DNA of 64,000 bases from positions 372,001 through 436,000 of the forward strand of contig JAMPIV010004265.1 of assembly GCA_024509875.1 (NCBI GenBank). Direction: 5' to 3'. Below the pieces are notes generated by a model. The model had not been told where the DNA came from, made no database searches, and saw nothing but the letters and a program-made list of their open reading frames with translations. The stretch is from Oreohelix idahoensis. Lineage: Eukaryota; Mollusca; Gastropoda; Stylommatophora; Oreohelicidae. Below, in pieces: positions 20,917 through 30,761 of the stretch; within the stretch, counting starts at the first letter, position 1, and every line of letters starts with the position of its first letter. Position numbers and translations under genes: made by a program.

Positions 20917-20937
20917 TATAGGAATCACACATTCTAT
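20917..20937. repeat. R-B copy 2, right end
   Basis: TATAGGAATCACACATTCT completes the R-B unit begun at 17274. Confidence 0.8.
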
Positions 20938-20974
20938 AAATATTTTTGTGGTAGTTAGGTTTCCTAATTTTTAA

Positions 20975-21257
20975 ATTTTGCCAGGGCAGCTACTGCATGG
21001 CCTACTCTTTACGATTTCCAACTGCCGAGGGATTTTTAACGTGCACAACTTGCACATGGGACCTCCTATTTTTTCGCCCTTATCCAAGAAAACTAGGCAT
21101 CCAATCTCTCTACCTAGGAGATCAGGGGGGAGTATGACATCGTTAGGAACCACTGGTTCAGAAAAAAATTTCCATCATTTATATTCCCTGTAATGGGAGC
21201 GAACCTGGTACCTTTAGAATTAGAGGCACACCCCATACCTCTTTGCCACCCCGGCCC
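20975..21257 (-). mobile_element. tRNA-derived SINE
   Basis: On the minus strand it begins GGGGCCGGGGTGGCAAAGAG (A-box-like) followed by GTACCAGGTTCGCTCCCA (B box). The body ends with CATGTGCAAGTTGTGCACGT and TTAAAAATCCCTCGGCAG, a block often seen in invertebrate SINEs. It is about 280 bp. Target duplications were not resolved. Confidence 0.7.
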
Positions 21258-21479
21258 CGCTCAAGAGTTATCAGAAATAAGAATATACTCTTACCGAATC
21301 TAAAAGGAAATATACATAATTGTGGATGCAGAGAAGCTTAATTGCCTTTTGATTTATATCTGCTCAATGTACAGTTGCCTTGACATAATCTGTGCATCTC
21401 CGTTTGAGCACTGTGATTTTGAAAAAAAGTTAGTGCAACACAATTTTTAGAATTCATCTCTTTTCTTCTGATCATCCTT

Positions 21480-21603
21480 TCTGGTTCATGACAGCTGTAA
21501 GGTAGTCTAGATAGGTGTCCACATGGAAACATGGACACAGAATGCGAAGTCATTCGTGACAACTGTAAGATAGTCTTCATAGGTGTCCACATGGAAACAT
21601 GAA
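21480..21603. repeat. 72-bp imperfect direct duplication
   Basis: The block around AGGTGTCCACATGGAAACAT occurs twice, at about 21514 and 21586, each preceded by a GACA(G/A)CTGTAAG(G/A)TAGTCT segment. Confidence 0.8.
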
Positions 21604-22450
21604 CTTCTTCTTCAAGTACCGTGCCTAGTGGCGTAGGAGATCATTCTCTCCACAACTTCCTGTCACCAGTACAATTTATCAATTCTGCTGTTGACTTCTT
21701 TCCATGCCACGATGTCAAACTGTCCAGTATTTGTTCTCTTTGTCTTCCCTTATCTCTTTTTCCTTCAATATTACCTGTTGTTACGATATATTCCAACTTT
21801 CCTCTTCTCATAACATGCCCAAAAAAAAGTGTATTGCTTCTTTCTAACTTGTGAAATAAGTTTCCTTTGTGCATTGACCTCTTTCAGGACATCCACATTA
21901 GTTTCCTTTGTGCATTGACCTCTTTCAGGACATCCACATTACTCTTTTTGGCTGTCCATGGTATTTTTAACATTCATCTGTAAAACCACATCTCTGTTGC
22001 CTCTAGTGTCTTCACTATTTGTTTACTAATTGTCTATGACTCACTCCATACGTCAGGATTGGTTCTATATAACACTGAAGAACTCTCTTTCTTACTTCCA
22101 ATGACAAAGAATTGTTGCATAAAATACTCTTCGTTTTATAGAATGCTACTTTTGCCTGAGCTTTTCTGCTCTTCACTTCTGAGATGCATCTTCCATCCAT
22201 TGTTATTAATGTTTCCAGGTATTTGAATTTATTGACTTGTTTTAAAACAGTTCCATTTACTTTGATTGTGCATTCTGGGGAAGCCCTTTTCTCTGAGACG
22301 ACCATTACTTCTGTCTTTTTGCTGTTAAGGCTAAGGCTTTATTTTCACTTTCTATCACTATTGTATCAACCATTTCCTGCAGCTCCTTTTCACCTTTTGC
22401 TATTAAGACTGTATTATCAGCTGTCATGGATTGCCTCCCCTGCTTTGCAG
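21604..22450 (-). pseudogene. LINE-E 3' fragment
   Basis: Minus-strand RT thumb and C-terminal region: KVNGTVLKQVNKFKYLETLI, then CYIEPILTYGV in the 22305-22015 frame, and SNTLFFGHVMRRGKLEYIVT with GKRDKGRQREQILDSL in the 21874-21641 frame. A 43-bp tandem duplication at about 21855-21940 (AGTTTCCTTTGTGCATTGAC twice) breaks the frame between them. The 3' end is TTCTTCTTC on +, a (GAA)n tail like LINE-A, though the proteins differ. Confidence 0.8.
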
Positions 22451-22847
22451 TAGTGGTCCAACAATGGCCAAAACTCAAGAGTATCTAAACTGGGTAGCCA
22501 AAGGTGTTTACCTTCGCACAAGATTACTCTTGGTAGAGATGTAGATAGAAGGTTAATGACACTTCTACCTTAAGGCGGGAGCATTCACATGATAATTCAG
22601 AAGTCAAGAACAATGTTGCATAGGGCTGTACAATTGTTAACTTATATCTGTCCGTCGCCTTTTCCCGCACAACTAGCAAGAAACAATCACCAGTGTTTGC
22701 TGTAGTGGTTCATGAATATACTATTTTCATATGTTGAGGTTGCCAGCCTCATTTATAACCACTAAGCAAGAAACATGTCAAATTTCACATTTGTAAAATA
22801 AATGTTCACAACTTACCCCAAAGTTTTGGGTTCTGCAATCTCCTTGC

Positions 22848-23115
22848 CCTCAGAAGAGACCCCGATGCCATCACAAGAACAGCTATGCTATGGACCCCTG
22901 AAGGAAAACGAAAGAGAGGCCGACCAAAAACAACTTGGCGGAGGACTGTGGAGGTTGAGATGCAAAGAATGAACCAGAGTTGGGGCACTGTACGAAGGAT
23001 GGCCACCGACCGAGTAAAGTGGAATCAATTTGTTGTTGCCCTACAAGACGCCACTAGGCGTAATGGCCACTGACTGCTTTGACGGTCGGTGGTTAAGGAT
23101 CTAAGAAGAAGAAAG
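22848..23115 (+). mobile_element. LINE-A copy 4, 5'-truncated, with 11-bp duplication
   Basis: AATCTCCTTGC lies at 22837-22847 and 23116-23126. The insert is 268 bp and ends AAGAAGAAGAAAG. It encodes the C-terminus of the LINE-A protein in one open frame: RDPDAITRTAMLWTPEGKRK, then RGRPKTTWRRTVEVEMQRMN and DATRRNGH followed by TGA at 23071-23073. It is the cleanest example of a 3' LINE-A end in the window and the least damaged, so probably young. Confidence 0.92.
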
Positions 23116-23126
23116 AATCTCCTTGC

Positions 23127-23843
23127 ACAGCTTTGGATGGATGCAGCTCTGTATTAGAAGCTTCGAAATCACTTTGGTATGGGAAATTAGAGTTAATTCC
23201 TCTGACGGTGGGTGTTCTGCAAAATCACTTGGCCTGGGAAAACTGTAATATTTCCCATGGATGGGTGATCCAACTCCTTTAGGTGTCCAGACACTGTATT
23301 TAAAGTCCTGGTTCCTTAAGTTTTTCTGTATTTATAAAGGCAGGCTTACTTTTTAGGGTTTTAAGTTTCCCAAATACTTCGATTTGTCACTTATAAGTAA
23401 GGAATTATAGGTCCGATCCTTCTCTTTCTGGCGGTTTGGGAGTTGCTCGTTTGAAGTTGCGAAGCTGTCTGTTCCGTGTCTCTGAGTTCGCTAGATTTTA
23501 TTTTCAGTTTCCAGTTCAAATCACAGATTGTACTTCCCGGCAAACTTGCCAATGAGATTCATTGTATATTCCAGCTCTCACTTCAATCCAATCGTAAGCT
23601 ATTTTTCGCACTACGTGGGTTGGGGTATTTAAATTCATAATTTTCCCACGGGTGTCTAAAATATTAAATTTAATATTTCCACGCGTGACCTCTTTATAAT
23701 CATGCGGTAATATCTTCCGGTGACATCATGTGCACGCTCACAAACAAATGTGTGAACTGATTACCTGGCGTAATGTCTTCCGCCAAGATGTCTACCCAGA
23801 CAGATTATCTGCGCTAATCACACACAGGGATGGGCCCGTGAAA
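23127..23843. other. Unassigned intron sequence
   Basis: No coding or repeat feature recognised up to the LTR element's target duplication. Confidence 0.3.
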
Positions 23844-23847
23844 CTAT

Positions 23848-24424
23848 TGTGATAGGGTGGGCGAGATGATGATGATGATGTTGTGATATTTGATCACTCA
23901 ATTGCACACTCGCAACCGACCCGATCAACAATAAAACTCTGATTCTTAAGGCAGGGGCTGTATTTATTTCTACAACCCTGTCAGTGGCACTAAGCACACA
24001 CAGCAAACATTAAACAGATAAACCAACGAACATAACAAACACCCAGCCAGTGCTCTATTGCTAATGTGTCATGTCTCTGTTCTACCCACACAGGGCGCCT
24101 CGTATCTTCGTTTTCTCTTGTCTGGACTGAATCTTCAAATAGGCCTGTTTGCCGCTCGCTATCTCTTTTATAAGCCCTAGGTCGAATCACTCAACTTAAT
24201 CCACTGCGCATATTAATTGCGCCACGCAAATAACACCCGCGATTATCGCTCTAGAAATAGCGAAAATACAAATACAAGTAACCCACAACTATCAAATATA
24301 ACACACAACTATACACCACCACTAATTTTTAGGCTTTATTATGGCCTAGTAATAAATCTTCTTCTTGAAGATAATGTGGTAAAAAGGCACTAAACCACGA
24401 TAGTGACAAGATGGCGCTGTCACA
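23848..24424 (-). repeat. 3' LTR of the LIN28-carrying element
   Basis: 577 bp. It differs from the other LTR at about a dozen positions by eye (about 2 percent), including a one-base indel in AACACCCAGCC. It contains AAGCCTAAAAATTAGTGGTG and, in element orientation, a GGGCTTATAAAAGAGAT TATA-type promoter motif (RC of about 24163-24179). Confidence 0.93.
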
Positions 24425-24436
24425 TATTCCCCGCCT
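24425..24436 (-). promoter_or_regulatory. Candidate polypurine tract
   Basis: AGGCGGGGAATA on minus immediately before the 3' LTR, in the place where plus-strand DNA synthesis is primed. Confidence 0.6.
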
Positions 24437-24463
24437 GATTTTGTTGTCGTCCCGACAACATTA

Positions 24464-24712
24464 CTACCTCTGGCGCTTCAGTCGAAATCTCTCAGATCGT
24501 TGGTGCTGCGCCTGATTATTTCTCAGCGGCGATGTTTTGGGCTCAGATTCTGTATTCAGTACAACCCGGCTGGGGACCCTCTTGGTCGTCATGTCCCTAG
24601 TTGTACGTTGTCGGGCTGGCAGTTGCTGTGGTCTAGAAGATTCGTCTACTTGTGCCGCGTCGCTGCTGGCTTGTGACATCTGCATACATGCCACACTTAA
24701 AGGTTTACCCAT
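24464..24712 (-). pseudogene. Possible C-terminal tail of a lost polyprotein
   Basis: 82-codon minus frame close to the purine tract. It is polar and basic, with RPQQLPARQRTTRDMTTKRV and SERFRLKRQR at the end. Ty3/gypsy polyproteins often end in such a basic tail just before the 3' LTR, so I read this as a remnant left after internal deletion. There is no domain match; the call rests on position and composition. Confidence 0.4.
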
Positions 24713-25749
24713 AATCTGTACGGGGTGTTTGCGTTTTCAGATGTGTACGGGCCGTACACAGGTCTGTACGGGTTTTTTCGCCTAATTATTAAATATACAT
24801 ATAAATCTTGTGCCACTACACAATTTGCGTCATGAGATTCGGCGAGATTTTAAGCCAAGTGGATAAAAAAAAAAATAACCAATGAAAATCAAGCTGCCTA
24901 TTTTTCAATTGCCGCGGGATGTGCGTGGCGTGTTCATTCACAATTTTTCGCTAAAGCTAGCGCGAGGTTACTGATTATTTGAACGATTACGCAGCACTGA
25001 AATCTTTTTTGAGTCGAGCCTATTGTTTAGGATTAATTTCCCTAAATCTAAATGGTACGAAAATACACGCGGAGCATTCGGCGAACGTCATTCCGATATT
25101 ACCAAATTATGAAACTGAAAAGAAAAAAAAAAACCACAATAGCGTGGAAAATTTACATCTTAACTCGATCAGAGAGAAGTTTATTTGGAGTTAACCTACT
25201 TCTCTTCTTAGTTTTAATTTCGTTTCTTTAAAAAACAATGTTATTTTGCCTTTGGTGGTCATCATTACGGTCATTCAATGATTTATAATTATTAAATAAT
25301 TAATTAGCCTACTATCAATGTTTGATTGACACTAAAATTTGTATGGGAAGGTCTATTTAAAACTACCAGTTGGGCTTTAACGGCTATTCCAATTTTTGAA
25401 GTTCGGTAGAAAATATACAGGCTAATATTACGCCAGCGCTAGTTTATATTTTCATTACCAGCTTTAGCAAAAAATTTATTAGATTTTAAATTTAAGATTC
25501 CTAACCCATAATGCTTATTACTGGTCTCTTTAGGCCTGTACTTTTATAAGGCACTATAGAAAACACAGCAACTGTTCTTCATTTCAACCATAAATTGTAT
25601 TAATTTTTTTTCCAAGATTCTATTTCATTATATAATATTAAAATTACAAATAATTATATTTTTCAAATTGATTATTAATATTTGTATTTACTTTTTCACA
25701 TTAATATTTTTTTTTTCTGTCTAGCAGGAAATATTCTAACTCTTGTTGT
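24713..25749. other. Interior of the LTR element without recognised gene
   Basis: AT-rich 1-kb stretch between the LIN28-like stop and the polyprotein-tail-like frame. Short frames only. This is where the protease-to-integrase region would lie in an autonomous relative. It includes ACGGGGTGTTTGCG and GTACGGGCCGTACACAGGTC near 24720-24770. Confidence 0.4.
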
Positions 25750-26757
25750 TTAGGTTTTAAAGCAAGTGAAGACATGCTTAAAAAGGCAAAGGCCGCATGT
25801 CACTATGATGGTGCAGAACCATCTAATTGAATATACTTTTACATGAATAAACTCTTTTGTTACGTTTTTCAGTCTTTGTACAGGTTTTGCGGGTCTTTGT
25901 ACAGGTTTTGTGGGTCTTTGTACAGGTTTTTTTAATTTTTTGTACAGGTTTTTCATCTCTGAGGTGTGGCATGTATGCATCTGCTTGCCAGTGCATGCAG
26001 CTGTCGACTTTGAAGGGGGATTGCTCCTGACGTGTTTTACAGTCGTTTTGTGTGGACGGTGGCCCACATTCCCCACTATCTGCTTCAGATGAGTTTCCTC
26101 TTCTGAACACTGAAGCACACTCCCTCCTATCTGCTTAGGACGAGTTTCCTCCCCTAAACGTCGACAAATTTTCTCAGCGCCCTTTGGGTGACAGTTGTCA
26201 CGGCTATCTCTTGGTTTACATACTGTAGGCAACCTGGTCGTGGCAGTACGTCTAGGGAAAGAGCTCCTTGAGGGACATTCGGATATCAGATGTTCTGTAG
26301 ACTTGCATCTAAAGCATCGTTTTGGAAGAGGGCCTTGAGGGCATTTGGCTGCCATGTGGCCTGAGAACTCTCCACAATTGTAGCACCTCAACCTTGTAGG
26401 CTTTCTCTGTGCCATGGGTCGCCTCCTACTACCCTTACATTCTTGGCCGCCAATGCCGCATACATAGATTGCTTCCATGCCCTGGACAGATGGTTTGCTG
26501 TCAAATGCTACTCGTTCATTCCTCGCCAGACTCCGGAATCCCTTTCTGAAGATCTTGGTCTGATGTACGAATACATCAATACCTCCATCATCTGGCGTGA
26601 TGAACCCCCATCCCCTGTGGACACTATACCATTTGCAAATCCCTTGTCGCCTTGTCGGTGTAACTGCGTTTGTTGGTGCTGTCAGCTCACAGCTTTCCTT
26701 GACAACAGCCTGACTCTCACATACAAGAAGGTCTAGTTGAGGTTCCTGCTCACACAC
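25750..26757 (-). CDS. LIN28-like protein: cold-shock domain plus two CCHC knuckles
   Basis: Open frame of 335 codons without an ATG before the cold-shock domain (it opens after a TAG at 26766-26764), so it probably depends on the upstream frame. Residues 38-104 form a cold-shock domain with RNP1-like KWYSVHRGWGFI and RNP2-like DVFVHQ; KGFRSL and GIGGQECKGSRRRP match LIN28 rather than bacterial-type cold-shock proteins. Knuckle 1 (C125, C128, H134, C139) has one residue more than the standard spacing. Knuckle 2 (C148, C151, H156, C161) is standard. LIN28 binds let-7 precursors through exactly this arrangement. The C-terminal 170 residues are basic, with three 7-residue KPVQRPx repeats, and have no LIN28 counterpart. 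The frame has no introns and lies between two LTRs, so a retrocopied host gene is the likeliest origin. Confidence 0.85.
   Translation of the reverse strand: MCEQEPQLDLLVCESQAVVKESCELTAPTNAVTPTRRQGICKWYSVHRGWGFITPDDGGIDVFVHQTKIFRKGFRSLARNERVAFDSKPSVQGMEAIYVCGIGGQECKGSRRRPMAQRKPTRLRCYNCGEFSGHMAAKCPQGPLPKRCFRCKSTEHLISECPSRSSFPRRTATTRLPTVCKPRDSRDNCHPKGAEKICRRLGEETRPKQIGGSVLQCSEEETHLKQIVGNVGHRPHKTTVKHVRSNPPSKSTAACTGKQMHTCHTSEMKNLYKKLKKPVQRPTKPVQRPAKPVQRLKNVTKEFIHVKVYSIRWFCTIIVTCGLCLFKHVFTCFKT
25866..25945. repeat. 21-bp tandem repeat inside the LIN28-like frame
   Basis: CTTTGTACAGGTTTTGCGGG and variants repeated about three to four times; encodes the KPVQRPx heptads on minus. Confidence 0.85.
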
Positions 26758-26932
26758 CCCCTTCTACATCTTCCACAAACTCTTGCCAAGTGGGACTTGC
26801 CTTTCCACCAAATCGCCTTACCTCTGGCACCTCCACGTATACTATCTTCACAGGCGCATTAGCCATCTTGCTGCAAGAATGCACTGCTGGGTGTTTACAA
26901 TATTTGTTCGTTTGCTGTTTGCTCGGTGTCAC
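26750..26932 (-). CDS. Short Gag-like N-terminal frame
   Basis: 60 codons just inside the 5' LTR. The first ATG gives MTPSKQQTNKYC; a second at residue 23 gives MANAPVKIVYVEVPEVRRF. The V-x-VPEVxxFxGKxSP-x-W-x-EFVEDVE pattern resembles the start of Ty3/gypsy-type Gag capsid regions, where a short beta segment precedes P-F-x-G. The frame ends TGA at 26752-26750, overlapping the start of the LIN28-like frame. The two frames meet at a run of five Gs (26757-26761): the next frame is +1 relative to this one. Either ribosomal frameshifting or a one-base length change in this copy could explain that. Confidence 0.55.
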   Translation of the reverse strand: MTPSKQQTNKYCKHPAVHSCSKMANAPVKIVYVEVPEVRRFGGKASPTWQEFVEDVEGGV

Positions 26933-26939
26933 TGTCTGC

Positions 26940-26960
26940 CTATCCTACCGACGACGCCAA
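26940..26960 (-). promoter_or_regulatory. Candidate primer-binding site
   Basis: Minus strand directly after the 5' LTR and one spacer base: TGGCGTCGTCGGTAGGATAG. The TGG start pairs with a tRNA CCA end. The tRNA was not identified. Confidence 0.6.
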
Positions 26961-26961
26961 T

Positions 26962-27537
26962 TGTGATAGGGTGGGCGAGATGATGATGATGATGTTGTGA
27001 TATTTGATCACTCTCTTGCACACTCGCAACCGACCTGATCAACAATAAAACTCTGATTCTTAAGGCAGGGGCTGTATTTATTTCTACAACCCTGTCAGTG
27101 GCACTAAGCACACACAGCAAACATTAAGTAGATAAACCAACGAACATAACAAACACCAGCCAGTGCTCTATTGCTAATGTGTCATGTCTCTGTTCTACCC
27201 ACACAGGGCGCCTCGTATCTTCGTTTTCTCTTGTCTGGACTGAATCTTCAAATAGGCCTGTTTGCCGCTCGCTATCTCTTTTATAAGCCCTAGGTCGAAT
27301 CACTCAACTTAATCTGCTGCGCGTATTAATTGCGCCACGCAAATAACACCCGCGATTATCGCTCTAGAAATAGCGAAAATACAAATACAAGTAACCCACA
27401 ACTTTCAAATATAACACACAACTATACACCACCACTAATTTTTAGGCTTTATTATGGCCTAGTAATAAATCTTCTTCTTGAAGATAATGTGGTAAAAAGG
27501 CACTAAACCACGGTAGTGACAAGATGGCGCTGTCACA
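26962..27537 (-). repeat. 5' LTR of the LIN28-carrying element
   Basis: 576 bp, nearly identical to 23848-24424. In element orientation it starts TGTGACAGCGCCATCTTGTC and ends CCCACCCTATCACA. The TTATAAAAGAG-type box is conserved, which suggests where transcription would start. Confidence 0.93.
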
Positions 27538-28099
27538 CTATTATCTCATTATCGCCTGTGTGTTCGTGCCTTTTTCAGACAGTAAAACAAAAGGGTCGCC
27601 GGCCGCTCAGACAAACAATATGGTTGTCCAACGAGGATCGTCTATTATCAAAGATTGGCTAGGCGACTCAAAGCGACAAACGTATACCGGTGATAATGAC
27701 CTGGTATTGTTACCATAATACCACAGTTCACTTGACGGAACGTAAATAAGTCTGAGGAGTGGTAAAGCAAAAATGTAAGAGATAAAGATAGTCCCATAGC
27801 AGATACTTCCATAGGGGAGTGGCGTGTTAGAGACTTCACCCTATTAGATTCAGCATAGAGCGAAATAATGAATGAAAGGGCACAAAATTGCCAAATAATC
27901 AGCGAATTGAGAGAAAAATGAAGAAAAGAAATGATACTGCCGTAGTGGCTAAAGGTGTGAGAGAGCCACCAAAAGAACATGTACAAAAGTTTTGTCACAT
28001 CAGCGTATCTCAAGTTCTTTATATTTTATCCGCCGAATGATATTCCTGGCATGCCCTCTAGAGATCTCATTATATTTTCACTGTACCGGTGACAGCACA

Positions 28100-29725
28100 C
28101 ATCCCTTCCTGACACCCTTTTTTACTTGCTGAAACGTTCCTATTTGGCTGCTAATTCTTACAGATGCTATTTGTTGCCAGTACATGTTCTTTATTATCAG
28201 TGTTGATGATTTCTAACCTTATGATAATTTCCTCATGTTTCACTTTGTCAGATGCCTTAGTGTTTTCTATAAAGCACAAGTACAGATCTGTCTTCACCTC
28301 TATGGCTCTTTCTATTAATGTTCTTATAATATATATAGCATTGTTTGTGCCTTTACCCTCTACATATCCACACTGCTCATCACTGATTTCTGGTTTAATT
28401 TTATTTCTCACTCTTCTCATGATAATTTGTAATAATATTTTGGTCACATGACTCATAAGACTAATGGTGCGGTGATCTTCACATTCCATGGCTCCAGGTT
28501 TCTTTGGCAAAGCTATGAATATGGATTTTAGCAGATCATCGGGTATATGACCACTATTGTAGATGTCATTTAAGAGTTTTGTTATCACTTCTACTCCTAA
28601 TTCTCCCAAAGCTTCCATTTCCTCTACTGTTACATTATCTGGTCCTGGGACCTAAGACGCATCAACAGTGAGGAATGCAGTTAGCGACCCATAGCTAGAC
28701 TGCTTGCGTCAGTGAACCAGAGCTGACTAAGACCCTACTCCACCTCCAAGTGGTGGTCATGGATACAAGCTGCATCACTGCAGTCTGGCTGAGTGAGTCG
28801 GGATTGAAAAGGGAAGGCTAACCGGTCCCAAAATGCTGTGCTGAAGTTGGATGTGTCGGCTGAAAGGCGCAAATATCGCAGCTTCGCTGTAAACGGACAC
28901 AATGCAACCAATGTCCTTTTCAGGGCGAACAAAGAAGAAGAAGATCTGGTCCAGGCACTTTGTCTTTCTTCATGTGGCGCATGGCATCCTCTACTTCTGC
29001 CACAAGTATTGGAGGTCCTTCACAACTGTCCTGGTTGTTCAAATCTGGTCTTTCATCATCATACAGCTCCTTGATGTATTCTGTCCACCTTTCTATCATG
29101 TTCCCATGACGCATTAACAATGTTCCTTCTTTTGATTTCAAACAGCCAGTGACTGTTTGTGTTCTTCTGCCTGTTAACTCATTTATTTGCTTGTACATAG
29201 ATTTTATGTCTTTTCAGTTCTGCACTTCAAGCTCTCTGCATTTCTGGTTTAGCCAAACTTCTTTTACTGTTTTACATTTGTTTACTATTTCCTTATTTAG
29301 TCTGTCATATTCTTCGTTGTCTTGCTTCTTCTTCCTTCTTGCATCCATCAGTTTTAAAATTTCATCTGTCATCCACTTCTGCTTTGCAATCCTCTTTACT
29401 TTTGGTACGATTTCTTTTGATGTTTGATGTATTGATTCCTTTAGCATTTCCCACTGTTCATCTATACTCTGTATTTTTTGTATTGCTTTGTACCTATTCT
29501 GTACTGTAATGTATCTTTCACTCATTTCTTTATCTGATTTAAGTAAGGCTAAGTTTAATTTGATGTTGTTTGAAGCTCGCTTTACTTTCTTCAATTTTAT
29601 TTTAAGTTTTCCTATTACTGGTACATGATCGCTGTTGCAGTCTGATCCTGGTCTAGTTTTCACAGATTTCAAACTGTTTCTAAATCTCCTGCATATTAGT
29701 ATGTAGTCGATCTGATTATGAACAT
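28100..29725 (-). pseudogene. LINE-C: RT and endonuclease end, truncated
   Basis: Minus-strand non-LTR pieces. At 29672-29214: SVKTRPGSDCNSDHVPVIGK, the end of an APE endonuclease with an intact SDH motif, and a lysine-rich linker with KQKWMTDEILKLMDARRKKK. At 29198-28920: ELTGRRTQTVTGCLKSKEG and VEDAMRHMKKDKVPGPD. At 28618-28151: RT fingers with FIALPKKPGAMECEDHRTIS, EISDEQCGYVEGKGTNNAIY and FIENTKASDKVKHEEI; the catalytic Asp-containing FxDxxKAFD is degraded (ENTKASD). A SINE splits the PGPD motif. No 3' tail is present. The inverted 5' part follows at 29726. Confidence 0.85.
28646..28943 (+). mobile_element. SINE with (AAG)n tail inside LINE-C
   Basis: ATCTGGTCC at 28637-28645 and 28944-28952 flanks a 298-bp insert. 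It begins TGGGACCTAAGACGCATCAA and ends GGGCGAACAAAGAAGAAGAAG. Without it the LINE-C frame reads through the PGPDN motif, so the ends are exact. Its first 25 bp resemble 61027-61051 (GGGACCTAAGATGCGTCAAC), the head of the SINE-Y-like unit there, but the bodies differ. Confidence 0.88.
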
Positions 29726-30290
29726 TGTTCCCTGGACTTTTCCACGTCCAAAGGGCGCCTGGGGAAGGAACCTGTCCTCATACCAGGCGCGTCAACCGGG
29801 TGGGGGATGGTTGAATGGCCTCTAGATGTAGAGGTTAGCTGTGAATACTGAATCAGCCGTAAACCAAAACAGGTGGTTGTCACTGAGGGCGAGGTGGGAT
29901 AGTTGCGAGGGACAGCTGTCTGTATCAAATCACCTCTGAAGCTTTATGATGTGACAACCAGTGAGAAGGAGGTGCTTTAACCTCTTCTCTCCCCACTGCC
30001 TTGTGGGTTTGACTTTTTAGTCAAAGGCTAGCGGAGACAACCGTACACAAACCGACGGCAAGCAACAGGGAAACTACCATCGTATTATCCCTTGTACAAT
30101 CAAGACTCAAAACAACTTTCTAGAAAAAGACAACATCGTTAAGGGGGATTCCAGAGGAATCACCTCGTCCGGTAGGGAGCATCATGTGCTACAGGTGATA
30201 CCCGATCATCATCAAGCTACAGTTAGCAAAATTAGAATTAAAGATAACTTAAACATAGGAACTTGGAATCATGATCACAGAGTGCAATTC
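29726..30290 (+). mobile_element. Inverted 5' end of LINE-C
   Basis: Plus-strand segment with a GC-rich 5'-UTR-like part (CAAAGGGCGCCTGGGGAAGG, GTCAACCGGGTGGGGGATGG) leading into IRIKDNLNIGTWN, the start of an APE endonuclease frame (LNxGTWNVRT in relatives). It abuts the minus-strand body at about 29725 head to head. This is the structure expected from twin priming during LINE insertion. Confidence 0.7.
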
Positions 30291-30344
30291 ATTTTTTATA
30301 GTGTTGCCGAAAGTTTGCTGGAACCCAAGACAACCTGACTTTTT

Positions 30345-30640
30345 AAAGTGTGCCTTCATGACGTAGCCCAGGCAGTCCTGGACAGTACAGTTTATGAAAT
30401 ATGGATCATTTGTCCTGTGGAGTTCCTAGAGCTCTCTGGAGAGACAATAAAGGAATAGGACTACTGCACCCTCAGGTGACCAATATGAGGCTGCACACGG
30501 GGCTGGGAACCTCTTATTGTGTAAAACAAATTGCCATAGAAACCACAGCTACAAGAGCATGTGAATACTCAGTGCAGGCTTCCTGCTAGGGTACCAGCAG
30601 CAGTGGTGGCTCCATGCTCCACATGGAAGGCAAAAGAAAT
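30345..30640 (-). mobile_element. SINE-X copy, reversed
   Basis: Complement of the family core: GTGTAAAACAAATTGCCATAG, AGAGCATGTGAATACTCAGT, GGTGGCTCCATGCTCCACAT. It runs on minus through GAGAGACAATAAAGGAATAGGAC. No exact target duplications found. Confidence 0.65.
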
Positions 30641-30644
30641 TGAA

Positions 30645-30759
30645 ATGTGGATCACTTGATGTCCTTAAAACAAACTGGCATTTGATAATCAAAGTGGTTA
30701 ATGTGGATCACTTGATGTCCTTAGAACAAACTGGCGTTCGATAATCAAAGTTGTTAATG
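30645..30759. repeat. 57-bp tandem duplication
   Basis: GTGGATCACTTGATGTCCTT occurs at about 30646 and 30703, each followed by (A/G)AACAAACTGGC(A/G)TT and AATCAAAGT(G/T)GTTAAT. Confidence 0.9.
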
Positions 30760-30761
30760 TG

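Larger units (their letters stand above)
23848..27537 (-). mobile_element. Non-autonomous LTR element carrying a LIN28-like module
   Basis: Two LTRs, 23848-24424 and 26962-27537, in direct orientation, start and end TG..CA and are flanked by the perfect 4-bp duplication CTAT (23844-23847 and 27538-27541). The element reads on the minus strand. A primer-binding-like TGGCGTCGTCGG lies next to the 26962 LTR, and a purine tract AGGCGGGGAATA lies next to the 24424 LTR. The 2.54-kb interior encodes a short Gag-like start, a LIN28-like cold-shock and zinc-knuckle frame, about 1 kb without a recognised gene, and a basic tail resembling the end of a polyprotein. No protease, RT, RNase H or integrase is present, so it must be mobilised in trans. 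Confidence 0.92.

Noticed and set aside
25823..26110. Alternative minus frame with TCTKTHKTCTKTRK repeats
   Set aside because: Shadow of the KPVQRPx repeats in the LIN28-like frame.
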